Positions 24,683 to 33,344 of a stretch of DNA of 64,000 bases are shown here, one piece after another. Made by a program: the position numbers and the translations under genes. The notes under the pieces are model-generated. The model was not told where the DNA came from and did not search any database. It saw only the letters and a list, made by a program, of their open reading frames with translations. This DNA is from CAWHMN01 sp051001135 (lineage in GTDB: Bacteria > Acidobacteriota > Terriglobia > Terriglobales > Acidobacteriaceae), in assembly GCA_051001135.1 (NCBI GenBank), contig JBPCNO010000047.1, forward strand, positions 4,217-68,216. The letters are read 5' to 3'. Every line of letters begins with the position of its first letter. The first letter of the stretch is position 1.

Positions 24683-26497
24683 ATGGCGACGGTAGCGGCA
24701 GGCAAGACTTCGATGCGGGCGAAGGCAGCAGCGGGCGGCAGCTTTCTTCTGGAAGAACGCACGCCGGAGGAGATCTTCACGCCCGAGGACTTCACCGAGG
24801 AGCAACGGCAGATCGGCGAGACGACGCACGCCTTCTGCGCAAAAGAAGTAGTGCCCGCCGCCGCCGCTATCGAGGCCAAGGACTTCACCGTCACGCTCGG
24901 GTTGCTGCGCAAAGCGGGCGAACTGGGGCTGATGGCCGTCGATGTGCCGGAGGAGTACGGCGGCCTGGCGATGGATAAGGTCACCTCCGCGCTGGTGGCG
25001 GAGTGCAACTCGCAGCTCGGAAGTTTTTCCGTCGCCTTCAGCGCGCATACCGGCATCGCCATGCTGCCGTTGATCTGGTATGGCACGGCGGAGCAGAAGC
25101 AGCGTTATCTCGAAAGGCTGGCGACGGCCGAGTGGATGGGAGCGTACGCGCTATCGGAGGCGTCCTCCGGCTCGGACGCGATGAATATCCGCACCCGCGC
25201 CGTGCTCTCGGACGATGGCAGCCACTATCTGTTGAACGGCGAGAAGATGTGGATCTCGAACGCCGGATTCGCCGACCTGTTCACCGTCTTCGCCAAGGTG
25301 GACGGCGAGAAGTTCACCGCATTCCTGGTCGAGCGCAGCTTTGCCGGCGTCAAGATCGGCGCGGAGGAACACAAACTCGGCATCCGCGGATCGTCCACCT
25401 GCCCGCTGGTGCTCACCGATTGCAAAGTGCCAGTGGACAACCTGCTGGGGGAGATCGGCAAGGGCCACCACATCGCCTTCAACATTCTGAATGTAGGCCG
25501 CTACAAGCTGGCGGCCGCGGCCGTGGGCGGCGCGAAGACATCGTTTGAACACACGCTCCGCTATGCCAAAGAGCGCAAGGCCTTCGGCAAGACCATCGCG
25601 GAGTTCGGCCTGATTCAGCAGAAGATCGCAGAGACGGCGGTGGGCATCTATGTGGGCGAGAGCATGACGTACCGGACCGTGGGCATGATCGATGCGGCAC
25701 TCGCCACGCTCGAAGGAGAGGCCGCGCACAATCCCAAGGAGATCGGCAAGCGCATCGAGGAGTACGCCGTGGAGTGTTCCATGCTCAAGGTGTGGGCCTC
25801 GGAGATGCTGGACAGAGTGGTCGATCACATGGTGCAGATTTACGGCGGATACGGTTACGTCGAGGAGTATCCGGCGGAGCGGGCGTATCGCGATTCGCGC
25901 ATCAACCGCATCTTCGAAGGAACCAACGAGATCAATCGCATGATCATCACCGGATGGCTGATGAAGCGCGCCATGACCGGCAGACTCGCGTTGTTGCCGG
26001 CCATCAAGAAGCTCATGGAAGAGGTCATGGCTCCACCGGCGTTTCGCAGTGGCGGCGAGGAGACCGACCCGCTTGCCCCCGAGGCCGCGGTGCTGGCAAG
26101 TCTCAAAAAAATCGCGCTCCTCCTGGCGGGCGCCGCATCGCAGCGCTACATGCAGGCGCTCGCCGATCAGCAGGAGATCATGGCCGATTTGGCCGACGTG
26201 ATCATGCAGGTGTACGCCCTCGAATCCTCCTTGCTGCGGGCGCAGAAGATGGGCGCAGGCGGTGCGAAGGCGCAGGCCGCAACGGCCGAGGCGATGGTTC
26301 GCGTGTTTGCCGCAGATGCGTTGGCTATCGTCGATCGCGCAGCCAAGCGCATTCTGCCTGCAGTTGCCGAAGGTGACATGTTGCGCACGCAGATGGCGAT
26401 CCTGCGCCGCCTGACCAAGCATGAGCCCGCGAACACGATCGCGCTGGGGCGTGTGGTGGCGCAGCGGATGCTGGATGCAGGGGAGTACCGCTTGTGA
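24683..26497 (+). CDS. fadE: Acyl-CoA dehydrogenase (FadE of the fadNAE type)
   Basis: A 604-aa acyl-CoA dehydrogenase with the long C-terminal extension seen in Bacillus FadE. The FAD/substrate core has AYALSEASSGSDA and MWISNAGFADLF, followed by HKLGIRGSSTCPLVL. The catalytic base Glu412 lies in RIFEGTNEINRMI. The region after about 450 is an extra helical domain (VLASLKKIALLLAGA and so on). It oxidises acyl-CoA to trans-2-enoyl-CoA and passes electrons to EtfAB, which is encoded in the divergent arm at 12.9-14.7 kb. A GGGAGAGG site lies before ATG 24683. It is the last gene of the operon and faces the enoyl-CoA hydratase gene tail to tail with 18 bp between. Confidence 0.95.
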   Translation: MATVAAGKTSMRAKAAAGGSFLLEERTPEEIFTPEDFTEEQRQIGETTHAFCAKEVVPAAAAIEAKDFTVTLGLLRKAGELGLMAVDVPEEYGGLAMDKVTSALVAECNSQLGSFSVAFSAHTGIAMLPLIWYGTAEQKQRYLERLATAEWMGAYALSEASSGSDAMNIRTRAVLSDDGSHYLLNGEKMWISNAGFADLFTVFAKVDGEKFTAFLVERSFAGVKIGAEEHKLGIRGSSTCPLVLTDCKVPVDNLLGEIGKGHHIAFNILNVGRYKLAAAAVGGAKTSFEHTLRYAKERKAFGKTIAEFGLIQQKIAETAVGIYVGESMTYRTVGMIDAALATLEGEAAHNPKEIGKRIEEYAVECSMLKVWASEMLDRVVDHMVQIYGGYGYVEEYPAERAYRDSRINRIFEGTNEINRMIITGWLMKRAMTGRLALLPAIKKLMEEVMAPPAFRSGGEETDPLAPEAAVLASLKKIALLLAGAASQRYMQALADQQEIMADLADVIMQVYALESSLLRAQKMGAGGAKAQAATAEAMVRVFAADALAIVDRAAKRILPAVAEGDMLRTQMAILRRLTKHEPANTIALGRVVAQRMLDAGEYRL

Positions 26498-26515
26498 GCA
26501 GCGGCGGCGACGCCC

Positions 26516-27322
26516 TCAGTCTCGCGCTTTCGCGCGATCGAGAGAGGGCCAGGCCGGGCGGCGCTTCTCCAGAAACGATGCCAACCCTTCGCGGAAGTCT
26601 GCGGTTTGGCGCAAATCCGCGTTGGCCTGCACCGCGTCTTGGATCGCGCGATCCAGGCGTTCACGCGCCTGCTCGCTCAACAACCGCTTGGTTGCGCGCA
26701 GACTCTCTGGACTGTTGCGCAGGAGCAGTCGTGCCAGATCGTTCGCGGCGGGAAGCAGAGCGTCTGCCTCAACAATACGGGTCACCAGCCCCAGCGACAA
26801 CGCCTCTGCCGCATCGATCAGACGCCCGGTGAGCAGCAGGTCGCGCGCGCGCTTCTCTCCCACCTGCGTGAGCAGATACGCGGATACGATTGCTGGAATA
26901 AAGCCGATGCGCACTTCCGTGTAGCCGAACTTCGCCTCCGGGGCTGCGAGGGTGAAGTCGCAGATGGTGGCCAGCCCCATGCCCCCGGCGACGGCCGCTC
27001 CGTTGACCGCAGCAACGGTGGGCAAAGGCAGATCGTAGAGCGTGCGCAGCAGCGTGGCGATAGCCTGCGAATCCGCAAGATGCTCCGCCGGCGTGCGCGT
27101 GGACATGACCTTCAGTTCTTCGAGATCGAGTCCGGAGCAGAACGCTTCGCCGGCGCCCGTCAGAATGACGACTCCGGCGCCGCTGCCGGCTGCGGCGGCT
27201 AGCGCGCGGGTCAGCTCGTCGATCATCTGTGCGGTGAGCGCGTTGCGCCGCGCAGGCCGGTTGAGCGCGAGGGTGAGCACGCGCTCCGCTTCTGTAACGA
27301 GAATGGTTTCAAATGTCTGCAT
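26516..27322 (-). CDS. Enoyl-CoA hydratase/isomerase family protein (possible methylglutaconyl-CoA hydratase)
   Basis: A 268-aa crotonase. The CoA-binding and oxyanion regions are ALNRPARRNALTAQM, GAGEAFCSGLDLEEL and AAVAGGMGLATICDFTLA. The later catalytic segment is GFIPAIVSAYLL. It lies 23 bp after the HMG-CoA lyase gene on the same strand. In leucine catabolism these two activities follow each other, so 3-methylglutaconyl-CoA hydratase is a reasonable inference, but general enoyl-CoA hydratase is also possible. The ATG at 27322 is the natural start; the frame open back to 27547 overlaps the lyase gene. Confidence 0.86.
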   Translation of the reverse strand: MQTFETILVTEAERVLTLALNRPARRNALTAQMIDELTRALAAAAGSGAGVVILTGAGEAFCSGLDLEELKVMSTRTPAEHLADSQAIATLLRTLYDLPLPTVAAVNGAAVAGGMGLATICDFTLAAPEAKFGYTEVRIGFIPAIVSAYLLTQVGEKRARDLLLTGRLIDAAEALSLGLVTRIVEADALLPAANDLARLLLRNSPESLRATKRLLSEQARERLDRAIQDAVQANADLRQTADFREGLASFLEKRRPAWPSLDRAKARD

Positions 27323-27345
27323 AGGGTCCGGTGGTGAATGTCCGG

Positions 27346-28233
27346 CTATCGCCGCGCCGCTCCGTACTTTTCCGCGATGGCTCGGCTGGCATCGCTCAGC
27401 GCACTTAGCCCCGTGAGCTGCGGAAGCGATGCGCCGAGCTGCTGCAACTGCGCGAGCGCTTGCTCCGTGGCGATGTTGCCGACCAGCGTGTCCTGCGCAA
27501 AGGGGCAGCCGCCCAGCCCGCCAATCGCCATATCGAAGCGCCGGCATCCGGCGCGGTAGGCGGCCGCGACCTTCGCGTCCACGTCACCTGGACGGGCGTG
27601 GAGATGAACGCCGATCTCCAGGCCTTCGACCGTGCCCAACGCAGTTTCAAGCACCTGCTCGATCTGCTCCGGCGTCGCGAGGCCAACGGTATCGGCAAGC
27701 GAAATCTGCTCGAGACCGGAATCGGCCAGCAGATCGCATGCGGCCGCCACCTCCTCCACGCTCCAGGCATCGCCATAGGGGTTGCCGAAGGCCATGGAGA
27801 CATAGGCCACCAGATCCAGCCCTCCTTTGTAGGCGAGGCCGCCGATCGCTTCGAGCGTGTCCAGCGCCTCTTCCGGTGTCTGCCGCTGGTTGCGCTCGAG
27901 GAAACCCGGCGAGATGGAGTAAGGGAAGCCGAGGGTCGTGACCGCTCCCGTGGCGATGGCGCGCTCGGCGCCTTTGGCATTGACCACGATGCCGATGATC
28001 TCCGCATCCGCCGGCGGATCGAGCAGCGCGAGCACGCGTTCGGAGTCGGCCATCTGCGGTACCGCCGTAGGCGAGACGAAGGAGGCCGCGTCGATATGGC
28101 GGAAGCCGGCTTCAATGAGCAGGCGGAGGTAGTCGGCCTTCACCTCGGAGGGAATCTCTTTGGGCAAACCCTGCCAGGCGTCGCGCGGGCACTCGATAAC
28201 CTTGACTGCAGTGGATTTGGGCGTAGACGTCAT
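27346..28233 (-). CDS. Hydroxymethylglutaryl-CoA lyase family protein
   Basis: A 295-aa DRE-TIM metallolyase. The first strand carries VIECPRDAWQGLPKEIPSEV, where the usual RDGLQ motif reads RDAWQ, a known variant pattern. The metal-binding HLHARPG and the catalytic-cysteine loop GGLGGCPFAQDT are intact. It cleaves HMG-CoA to acetoacetate and acetyl-CoA, the last step of leucine breakdown. It is followed by the crotonase gene. The carboxylase beta subunit upstream on the same strand supports a leucine/branched-chain role. ATG 28233 is used; the longer frame to 28758 has no support. Confidence 0.9.
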   Translation of the reverse strand: MTSTPKSTAVKVIECPRDAWQGLPKEIPSEVKADYLRLLIEAGFRHIDAASFVSPTAVPQMADSERVLALLDPPADAEIIGIVVNAKGAERAIATGAVTTLGFPYSISPGFLERNQRQTPEEALDTLEAIGGLAYKGGLDLVAYVSMAFGNPYGDAWSVEEVAAACDLLADSGLEQISLADTVGLATPEQIEQVLETALGTVEGLEIGVHLHARPGDVDAKVAAAYRAGCRRFDMAIGGLGGCPFAQDTLVGNIATEQALAQLQQLGASLPQLTGLSALSDASRAIAEKYGAARR

Positions 28234-28286
28234 GACAGGGAAGAGTATCAGCAAGCGGCCGGATGTTGCCCGACAGCAGCGGCATT

Positions 28287-28703
28287 CTACATCTGCGCGA
28301 ACAGCCACACCATGCCGAAGGCGAGTGCATGGAGGAGGACGATGGTGAGCATAGCGCGGAGCCACCCGAAGCGTCGCAGCACGAGTGCCGCGAGCAAGCC
28401 GTAGAGCGGAAATTGTGCGTACATGAGAATCTGCGCGATCGTATCTCCGGAGGCCTCCTGGATGCCGAGTTGAGGCTGGTGCACGAGCATCGCAAAAGGG
28501 TAGAGAAGTTGCAGACGCGTCATCCCCGCACTCCCAAGCAGGGGCAGAATCTCCGCATAACGCACCGCGAACGGTGTGGCGACGATGCCGGCGACCAATG
28601 GCAGCCAAAGCGCCCAGCGAGAACCGCCGATCTTGCGGTTGTTTTTTCTCGGGCGCGATGCTGCGGTTCTTTGCCGGGGAAGTTCGGGGGTACGCGTGGC
28701 CAT
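28287..28703 (-). CDS. Small integral membrane protein of unknown function
   Basis: A 138-aa protein with a basic N-terminal tail (about 1-29) and three or four hydrophobic segments: ALWLPLVAGIVATPFAV, LYPFAMLVHQP, LYGLLAALVLRR and MLTIVLLHALAFGMVWLFA. No family signature is recognised. It lies 53 bp before the lyase gene on the same strand and could be co-transcribed. Start at ATG 28703. Confidence 0.6.
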   Translation of the reverse strand: MATRTPELPRQRTAASRPRKNNRKIGGSRWALWLPLVAGIVATPFAVRYAEILPLLGSAGMTRLQLLYPFAMLVHQPQLGIQEASGDTIAQILMYAQFPLYGLLAALVLRRFGWLRAMLTIVLLHALAFGMVWLFAQM

Positions 28704-28767
28704 AGGTCGAGCATAGCGGGACTGAGAGGAAGATGCGTAGGGTGATGCCGGGAGGCATCTGACTCGA

Positions 28768-28903
28768 CAGGTGTCAGGGTTCAGGTGTCAGGGTTCAGGG
28801 TTCAGAGTGAGTTTCGGCGTGTAGCGAATCCGGGTGCCCCATCCTGAGCGAAGCGAAGGGTGGGCCTCATGCGCCGAAGGCGCACCCCTGACCCCTGACC
28901 CTG
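28768..28903. repeat. Intergenic repeat cluster: 14-bp tandem units and REP-like hairpins
   Basis: The 14-mer CAGGTGTCAGGGTT occurs twice in tandem (28768-28795) and is followed by CAGGGTTCAG. At the other end, about 28885-28902, the related sequence CCCCTGACCCCTGACCCT lies in the opposite orientation. Between them are a REP-like element (CCCATCCTGAGCGAAGCGAA, about 28838-28857) and a small perfect hairpin TGCGCC-GAA-GGCGCA at 28870-28884. The cluster fills the gap between the carboxylase gene and the small membrane protein gene. Confidence 0.65.
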
Positions 28904-28904
28904 T

Positions 28905-30704
28905 CTACGTCTGCAGCACACCGGGATTAAAGCGGGGGACGTCGGGATTCAGCGAGGCCGCTTCCAGCGCCGTGATCAGCGCGTCGCGTGTCCTGGCCGG
29001 ATCGATGATGGCGTCCACCCACAGCCGAGCGGCGGCATAGCGAGAGTCGGTTTGGGCGTCATAGGTGGCCAGAATGCTGTCGCGAATCTCTTTCTTCTCC
29101 GCATCGCTCAGGTGCTTGCCGCCGCGTTCCAGCGCACGGATGCGGATCTCGACTAGCGTGCCCGCGGCCGAAGCGCCGGACATCACGGCATAGCGCGCCG
29201 TGGGCCACGCAAAGATGAAGCGCGGATCGTAGGCCTTGCCGCACATGGCGTAGTTGCCCGCACCAAACGATCCGCCGACGATGACGGTGATCTTGGGCAC
29301 GGTTGAGGTCGAGACAGCCGAGACCATCTTGGCGCCCGATCGGATGATGCCCGTCCACTCCGCGTCGCGCCCCACCATGAACCCGTTGACGTCACAGAGA
29401 AAGATCAGCGGGATCAGGTTCTGGTTGCAATCCATGATGAAGCGTGCGGCCTTGTCGGCGCTTTCCGCATAGATGACGCCGCCAAACTCGATGCGCTTCT
29501 CCCCGGCGTGGCTGGTGTGCGGCTGGTGCATCTTCTGATTGGCCACGATGCCGACGGCGCAACCGCCGACGCGCGCATAGCCGCAGATCAGCGTGCGTCC
29601 GTAGTCGGGCTTGTATTCGTCAAACTCCGAGCGGTCCACCAGCCGCGCGATGATCTCGTGCATGTCATAGGTGTTGCCGGAGGCGCGCGCCGGGTCCGGA
29701 TCGATCAGGCTGTAGAGGTCTTCAGCGGAGTATTTCGGCGCGTCCTGTTTGGCGTCGAACCATGCGTGATCGAACGGCGCGCGCGGTCCATGGCCGAGCT
29801 TCGAAACCAGCGAACGTAACCGTGCAAGGCACAGATGATCGTTGGGCTCCTTGAAATCCACGGTACCGGAGATCTCGGCGTGCATGGTAGCGCCGCCTAG
29901 CTCTTCGGCGGTATATTTCTGGCCGATGGCCGCTTCCACCAGCGCCGGCCCGGCGAGGAAGAGGCCGCTGCCTTCGGTCATCAGCACGTGATCGGTCATG
30001 ACCGGCAGGTACGCGCCACCGGCCACGCACATACCCATGATGGCGGTGATCTGCGGAATGCCTTTCGCCGACATCACCGCATTGTTGCGGAAGATGCGGC
30101 CAAAGTCGTCCTGGTCGGGGAAGACATCCTCCTGCAGCGGAAGGAAGACGCCGGAGCTGTCCACCAGGTAGAGCGTGGGGATGTGGTTGTCCATGGCGAT
30201 GTGCTGCGCGCGCAGCACCTTCTTCGCGGTCATGGGGAAGAACGCGCCGGCTTTGACCGTCGCGTCGTTGGCGATGATCATGCAAAGGCGGCCGCTTACC
30301 CGCCCCAGCCCGCAGATCACGCCTGCCGAGGGCGCGCCGCCCCATTCTTCGTACATGCCGAAGGCGGCGAACAGACCCAGTTCCAGAAACTCCGTCTCCG
30401 GGTCGAGCAGCAGTTGCAGTCGTTCGCGCGCGGTCAGCCGCTTTTTGGCGTGCTGGCTTTCGACGGCCTTCGCGCCTCCGCCCTCGCGGATCGCCGCCTC
30501 CTGCTGCCGCACGGCGGCGAGCAACGCCAGCATGCTTGCGGCGTTCGCTTGCGGTTTTTTGGCCTTCGGGTCAAGCTTCGAGGCGAGCGCGCTGTCCAGC
30601 TTCGCGGGCGTTAGGTCGGGGGGAAGGGGTGCAGTTTTGGGTGCGGCTGGTCTGGTGTCTGGTTTGGCTTCTGGCTGGCTCTCTGGCTTAATTTCTGGGT
30701 TCAT
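28905..30704 (-). CDS. Acyl-CoA carboxylase carboxyltransferase (beta) subunit, methylcrotonyl-CoA carboxylase-like
   Basis: A 599-aa biotin-dependent carboxyltransferase. The N-terminal 55 residues are rich in Pro, Lys and Ala and probably disordered. The two crotonase-like halves follow: KKRLTARERLQLLLDPETEF, GGAPSAGVICGLGRVSGR, PTLYLVDSSGVFLPLQ and MGMCVAGGAYLPVM in the first; CGYARVGGCAVGIVANQ, FLCDVNGFMVG and GGSFGAGNYAMCGKAYDP in the second. The FMVG...GAGNYAMCGKA pattern favours methylcrotonyl- over propionyl-CoA carboxylase. The biotin carboxylase/carrier subunit is not in the window. The lyase and crotonase genes lie downstream on the same strand. Confidence 0.9.
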   Translation of the reverse strand: MNPEIKPESQPEAKPDTRPAAPKTAPLPPDLTPAKLDSALASKLDPKAKKPQANAASMLALLAAVRQQEAAIREGGGAKAVESQHAKKRLTARERLQLLLDPETEFLELGLFAAFGMYEEWGGAPSAGVICGLGRVSGRLCMIIANDATVKAGAFFPMTAKKVLRAQHIAMDNHIPTLYLVDSSGVFLPLQEDVFPDQDDFGRIFRNNAVMSAKGIPQITAIMGMCVAGGAYLPVMTDHVLMTEGSGLFLAGPALVEAAIGQKYTAEELGGATMHAEISGTVDFKEPNDHLCLARLRSLVSKLGHGPRAPFDHAWFDAKQDAPKYSAEDLYSLIDPDPARASGNTYDMHEIIARLVDRSEFDEYKPDYGRTLICGYARVGGCAVGIVANQKMHQPHTSHAGEKRIEFGGVIYAESADKAARFIMDCNQNLIPLIFLCDVNGFMVGRDAEWTGIIRSGAKMVSAVSTSTVPKITVIVGGSFGAGNYAMCGKAYDPRFIFAWPTARYAVMSGASAAGTLVEIRIRALERGGKHLSDAEKKEIRDSILATYDAQTDSRYAAARLWVDAIIDPARTRDALITALEAASLNPDVPRFNPGVLQT

Positions 30705-30761
30705 AGGAACCAGCCAGCATAGCAGCTTTGTGCATCGTTGAAGCGACGGCGCGGGGCTCCG

Positions 30762-31714
30762 CTAGCGCTTCGCCGCCTGAACCTTCCCGGCTACAGCGGA
30801 TGGTCCAAACGCATACAGGTGCACTGTGTCGCCACTCAGGATGGCGAGGTGCGTGCCTGAGTCGGAGAGAGCAAAGCTCCTGCGAGTCACGGATCGGCTA
30901 GGTGTGCGCGTGGCGAAGATGCGCCTTCCGTCCTGGCTCCGGTAAACAGAGACCGCCAGGCTGTTCAGCGCCGAAGGCTGGAGTCCGGGACCATTGAAGG
31001 ACACGGGATCATCTGCCTGGGCAACTCCAACGGCGAATGCCTTGCCTGACGAGGGAGCGCCCACATACATCAGCATCTGTGCGTTCGTCCCACTCCCTTT
31101 GAGCAGCGTGGCGCCATCCGGTCGCACAACCCTGTACCAGAAGCCAGTCTGATCCGCGACACAGCCGGTAACAAAGAGCAGGTCCGGCGGCAGCGTCGTG
31201 ACGCCGGGATTGCATGCCGAGCTGACTGTCGTGATGCATCGGACCACGTGCGGCGACCATCCTCGCGAAGGCGTCGCTCAATTCGTTTCGACTCAACTCA
31301 TCGACAGGGTTGATGGCAGAAGGAGACTCCACTGCAACCAGCAGGGGGATGAGCGTTGCAGTCTCGGCTTTCGCGCAGCTCAACGGTTCGAACCGTATGC
31401 TTAGTTCATTGCGCGGAGCTTTGTCCTTGCGGCGTCCGACTGCGCTGATGGTTCCTTCAAGGGCCGTTCCGGCCCGCACAGTGCATCGGCCGCTATGCCA
31501 CTCGGCCACGGTTTTGGCGAACACGGTGGCGCCCACGTTCGTCTGGCGGATGTCGATACGTTTCAGCAGGACGGCGTGTGCGCCTGGGACTGCTTGCCCC
31601 TGCCCCCAAGACCTGAGTGGATGCGACGCTCGCCGAGAGGGCAAGCAAAACCCATGCGGCGCGGGCAGGCAAGCGTCGCCGGATCCGCAAACCTGACTGG
31701 GAAGAGAGAGACAT
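30762..31714 (-). pseudogene. Exported protein gene broken by two apparent frameshifts
   Basis: The reading starts at ATG 31714 with a signal peptide (LPARAAWVLLALSASVASTQ). The frame then shifts near 31600-31610, within a run of five Gs. It continues as a 160-residue stretch (AVPGAHAVLLKRIDIRQTNV ...), and shifts again near 31250-31330 to a C-terminal frame ending at 30762. A single extra G at the first site would join the frames as QVLGQGQAVPGAHAV. I do not recognise the family. It lies downstream of the HD-domain gene on the same strand. Decay or sequence error would both explain it. Confidence 0.65.
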
Positions 31715-31808
31715 GTGGAGGACTCCGACTGTACCGCTCACGCGTATGTCGCGCAACCGTGCGGAAGGAGAGACGTTCGCGGCAGCCTCACGCTCAGCTC
31801 GGGCATGG

Positions 31809-32474
31809 TCAAGACTGTGCTTCGCTACTCGAATTCGATGACTTGGTTTCCTTTGAACTGCCCGCCAGATCGAGCGCCTCAGCGTTCGCCTGCATCGCCC
31901 GCAAGCAGAACCCAATGTGCTGGTCCAGATCGACGCCCAATTCCGCTGCGCCGTGGGTAATGTCGTCGCGGTTGACGCCGCGGGCAAAGGCCTTGTCCTT
32001 GAGCTTTTTGCGGACGCCCTTCACTTCCACGTCGTGGATGGACTTGGTCGGCTTGATCAGCGCGCAGGCGGTGAGGAAACCGGCGAGCTCGTCACAGGCG
32101 AAGAGCGTCTTGTCCAGGTGCGAGACGCGCGGAGTTCCGGTGTACTCGGCGTGGCCCAGGATGGCGTGGCGCACCGCCTCCGGCCAGCCCTGCTCGCTGA
32201 GGATACGGTTGCCGACGTAGGGGTGTTCTTCGGCCGAGGGATGGCGCTCATAGTCGAAATCGTGCAGCAGGGCAGCGGTGGAGTAAAGCTCGACCCTCTC
32301 GACAGCCTCAGATCCCGACAGGCCCATCGCTGCCGCTTCGGCCTCTCCGTAGGCGACCACGCACGTCTCCACCGCGAGCGCGTGCTTCAGCAGGCTGGGC
32401 GAGACGGTGTACTGGTTTAATAATTGCCAAGCGGCGTCTCGGTCGTGCTTTGCCGTGTTTTCGGCGTCTGTCAT
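31809..32474 (-). CDS. HD-domain phosphohydrolase
   Basis: A 221-aa soluble HD protein. The HD metal motif lies in AALLHDFDYERHPS, with an earlier His in LLKHALAVE. Further His residues in HAILGHAEYTG and the Asp in LFACDELAGF complete the pattern. The last 15 residues are Ser/Lys-rich. This is the type of HD protein often annotated as a metal-dependent phosphohydrolase; the substrate is unknown. Start ATG 32474 has AGGAG five bases upstream. It is divergent from the XRE regulator gene (207 bp). Confidence 0.85.
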   Translation of the reverse strand: MTDAENTAKHDRDAAWQLLNQYTVSPSLLKHALAVETCVVAYGEAEAAAMGLSGSEAVERVELYSTAALLHDFDYERHPSAEEHPYVGNRILSEQGWPEAVRHAILGHAEYTGTPRVSHLDKTLFACDELAGFLTACALIKPTKSIHDVEVKGVRKKLKDKAFARGVNRDDITHGAAELGVDLDQHIGFCLRAMQANAEALDLAGSSKETKSSNSSSEAQS

Positions 32475-32680
32475 GCGGCTCCTGTATGCGGTTCGGGTGT
32501 GGCGCTTGAGATGATGTGCGGGTTTGCTGGGGTTTTCCCGACTTTGCCCCGAAAGTTGTAGGTTTCCCACAAGGATTTTCACTTGACTACAAACTCATCG
32601 CTGAGTCACTGTAGACGAGCATTCGAACAGGCCCGCGAGTCTGTTCTGCAGGACGCCCGCTCTGGCGCTCCGTACAACTT

Positions 32681-33220
32681 ATGGCAACTACCTTAGCAAC
32701 CGTCGAGGCGCGCGAGGTACTCCGTTGCGAACACTGCAGTCTGGTGCAATTCCGCACCATCAACTCACTCTGCAGACGATGCCGTAAATCCCTTGAAATG
32801 GACGAGCCTGAGGTGGCGGCTCCGCACTTCATTCCGCGCGTCAGTGAACCGGCGGCGGAAGAGAAGGGCCTGCAGGTAGCGCGCGCGGTGCGCGATACCC
32901 GCCGCGGCCTCAACCTGAGCCAACGGCAGTTGGCCGGCCGCATGCAGGTGCCACGCACCTACATCTCGAAGATTGAGAACGGCAAGGCGATGCCCACGCT
33001 CTCTTCACTCGAGCGGCTGGCGAACGCGCTGGATGTGAAGATGTGTGACCTGCTGCACGATGCGCGCAGCCGCCAGCACGAAGAGACGGCCGCGATCTTC
33101 GCCGAGCCATTCCTGGCCGAGATTGCGCCGTTCATCTCGCAGTTGGACGCGCTGCAGCGGTCGATGTTCCTGAACCAGGTGCGGGACATGGCGCTGGGGC
33201 GGCGTCGCAACCTGGCCTAG
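32681..33220 (+). CDS. XRE-family regulator with N-terminal zinc ribbon
   Basis: A 179-aa protein in three parts. Residues about 15-38 hold CEHC and CRRC pairs (CEHCSLVQF ... CRRCRKSL), a likely zinc ribbon. Residues about 65-125 are an XRE/Cro helix-turn-helix (LNLSQRQLAGRMQVPRTYIS then PTLSSLERLANALDVKMCDL). The C-terminal 45 residues form an unknown helical tail. Start ATG 32681. It is divergent from the HD-domain gene. Target genes cannot be predicted. Confidence 0.88.
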   Translation: MATTLATVEAREVLRCEHCSLVQFRTINSLCRRCRKSLEMDEPEVAAPHFIPRVSEPAAEEKGLQVARAVRDTRRGLNLSQRQLAGRMQVPRTYISKIENGKAMPTLSSLERLANALDVKMCDLLHDARSRQHEETAAIFAEPFLAEIAPFISQLDALQRSMFLNQVRDMALGRRRNLA

Positions 33221-33235
33221 AACCTCATTTTGCCA

Positions 33236-33268
33236 GACGCGGCCGCGGTCTCTCCCTGCGGCCGCGTC
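33236..33268. terminator. Strong GC-rich stem-loop after the XRE gene
   Basis: GACGCGGCCGC (33236-33246) pairs perfectly with GCGGCCGCGTC (33258-33268) around an 11-nt loop, 15 bp after the XRE stop codon. No T-run follows on either strand, so it may slow or stop transcription by another route. Confidence 0.5.
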
Positions 33269-33344
33269 CGGCCGTGTGTGCGCTGGCCCTCCGTGCGATT
33301 GCGACGGATGGAAGCCATGTGCTACGGTCGAAGGCTGAGGGGCA

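Noticed and set aside
31009..31644. Stand-alone minus-strand gene of 211 codons
   Set aside because: Its start lacks a ribosome binding site and its sequence continues logically from the signal peptide in the next frame. I treat it as part of the broken gene at 30762-31714.
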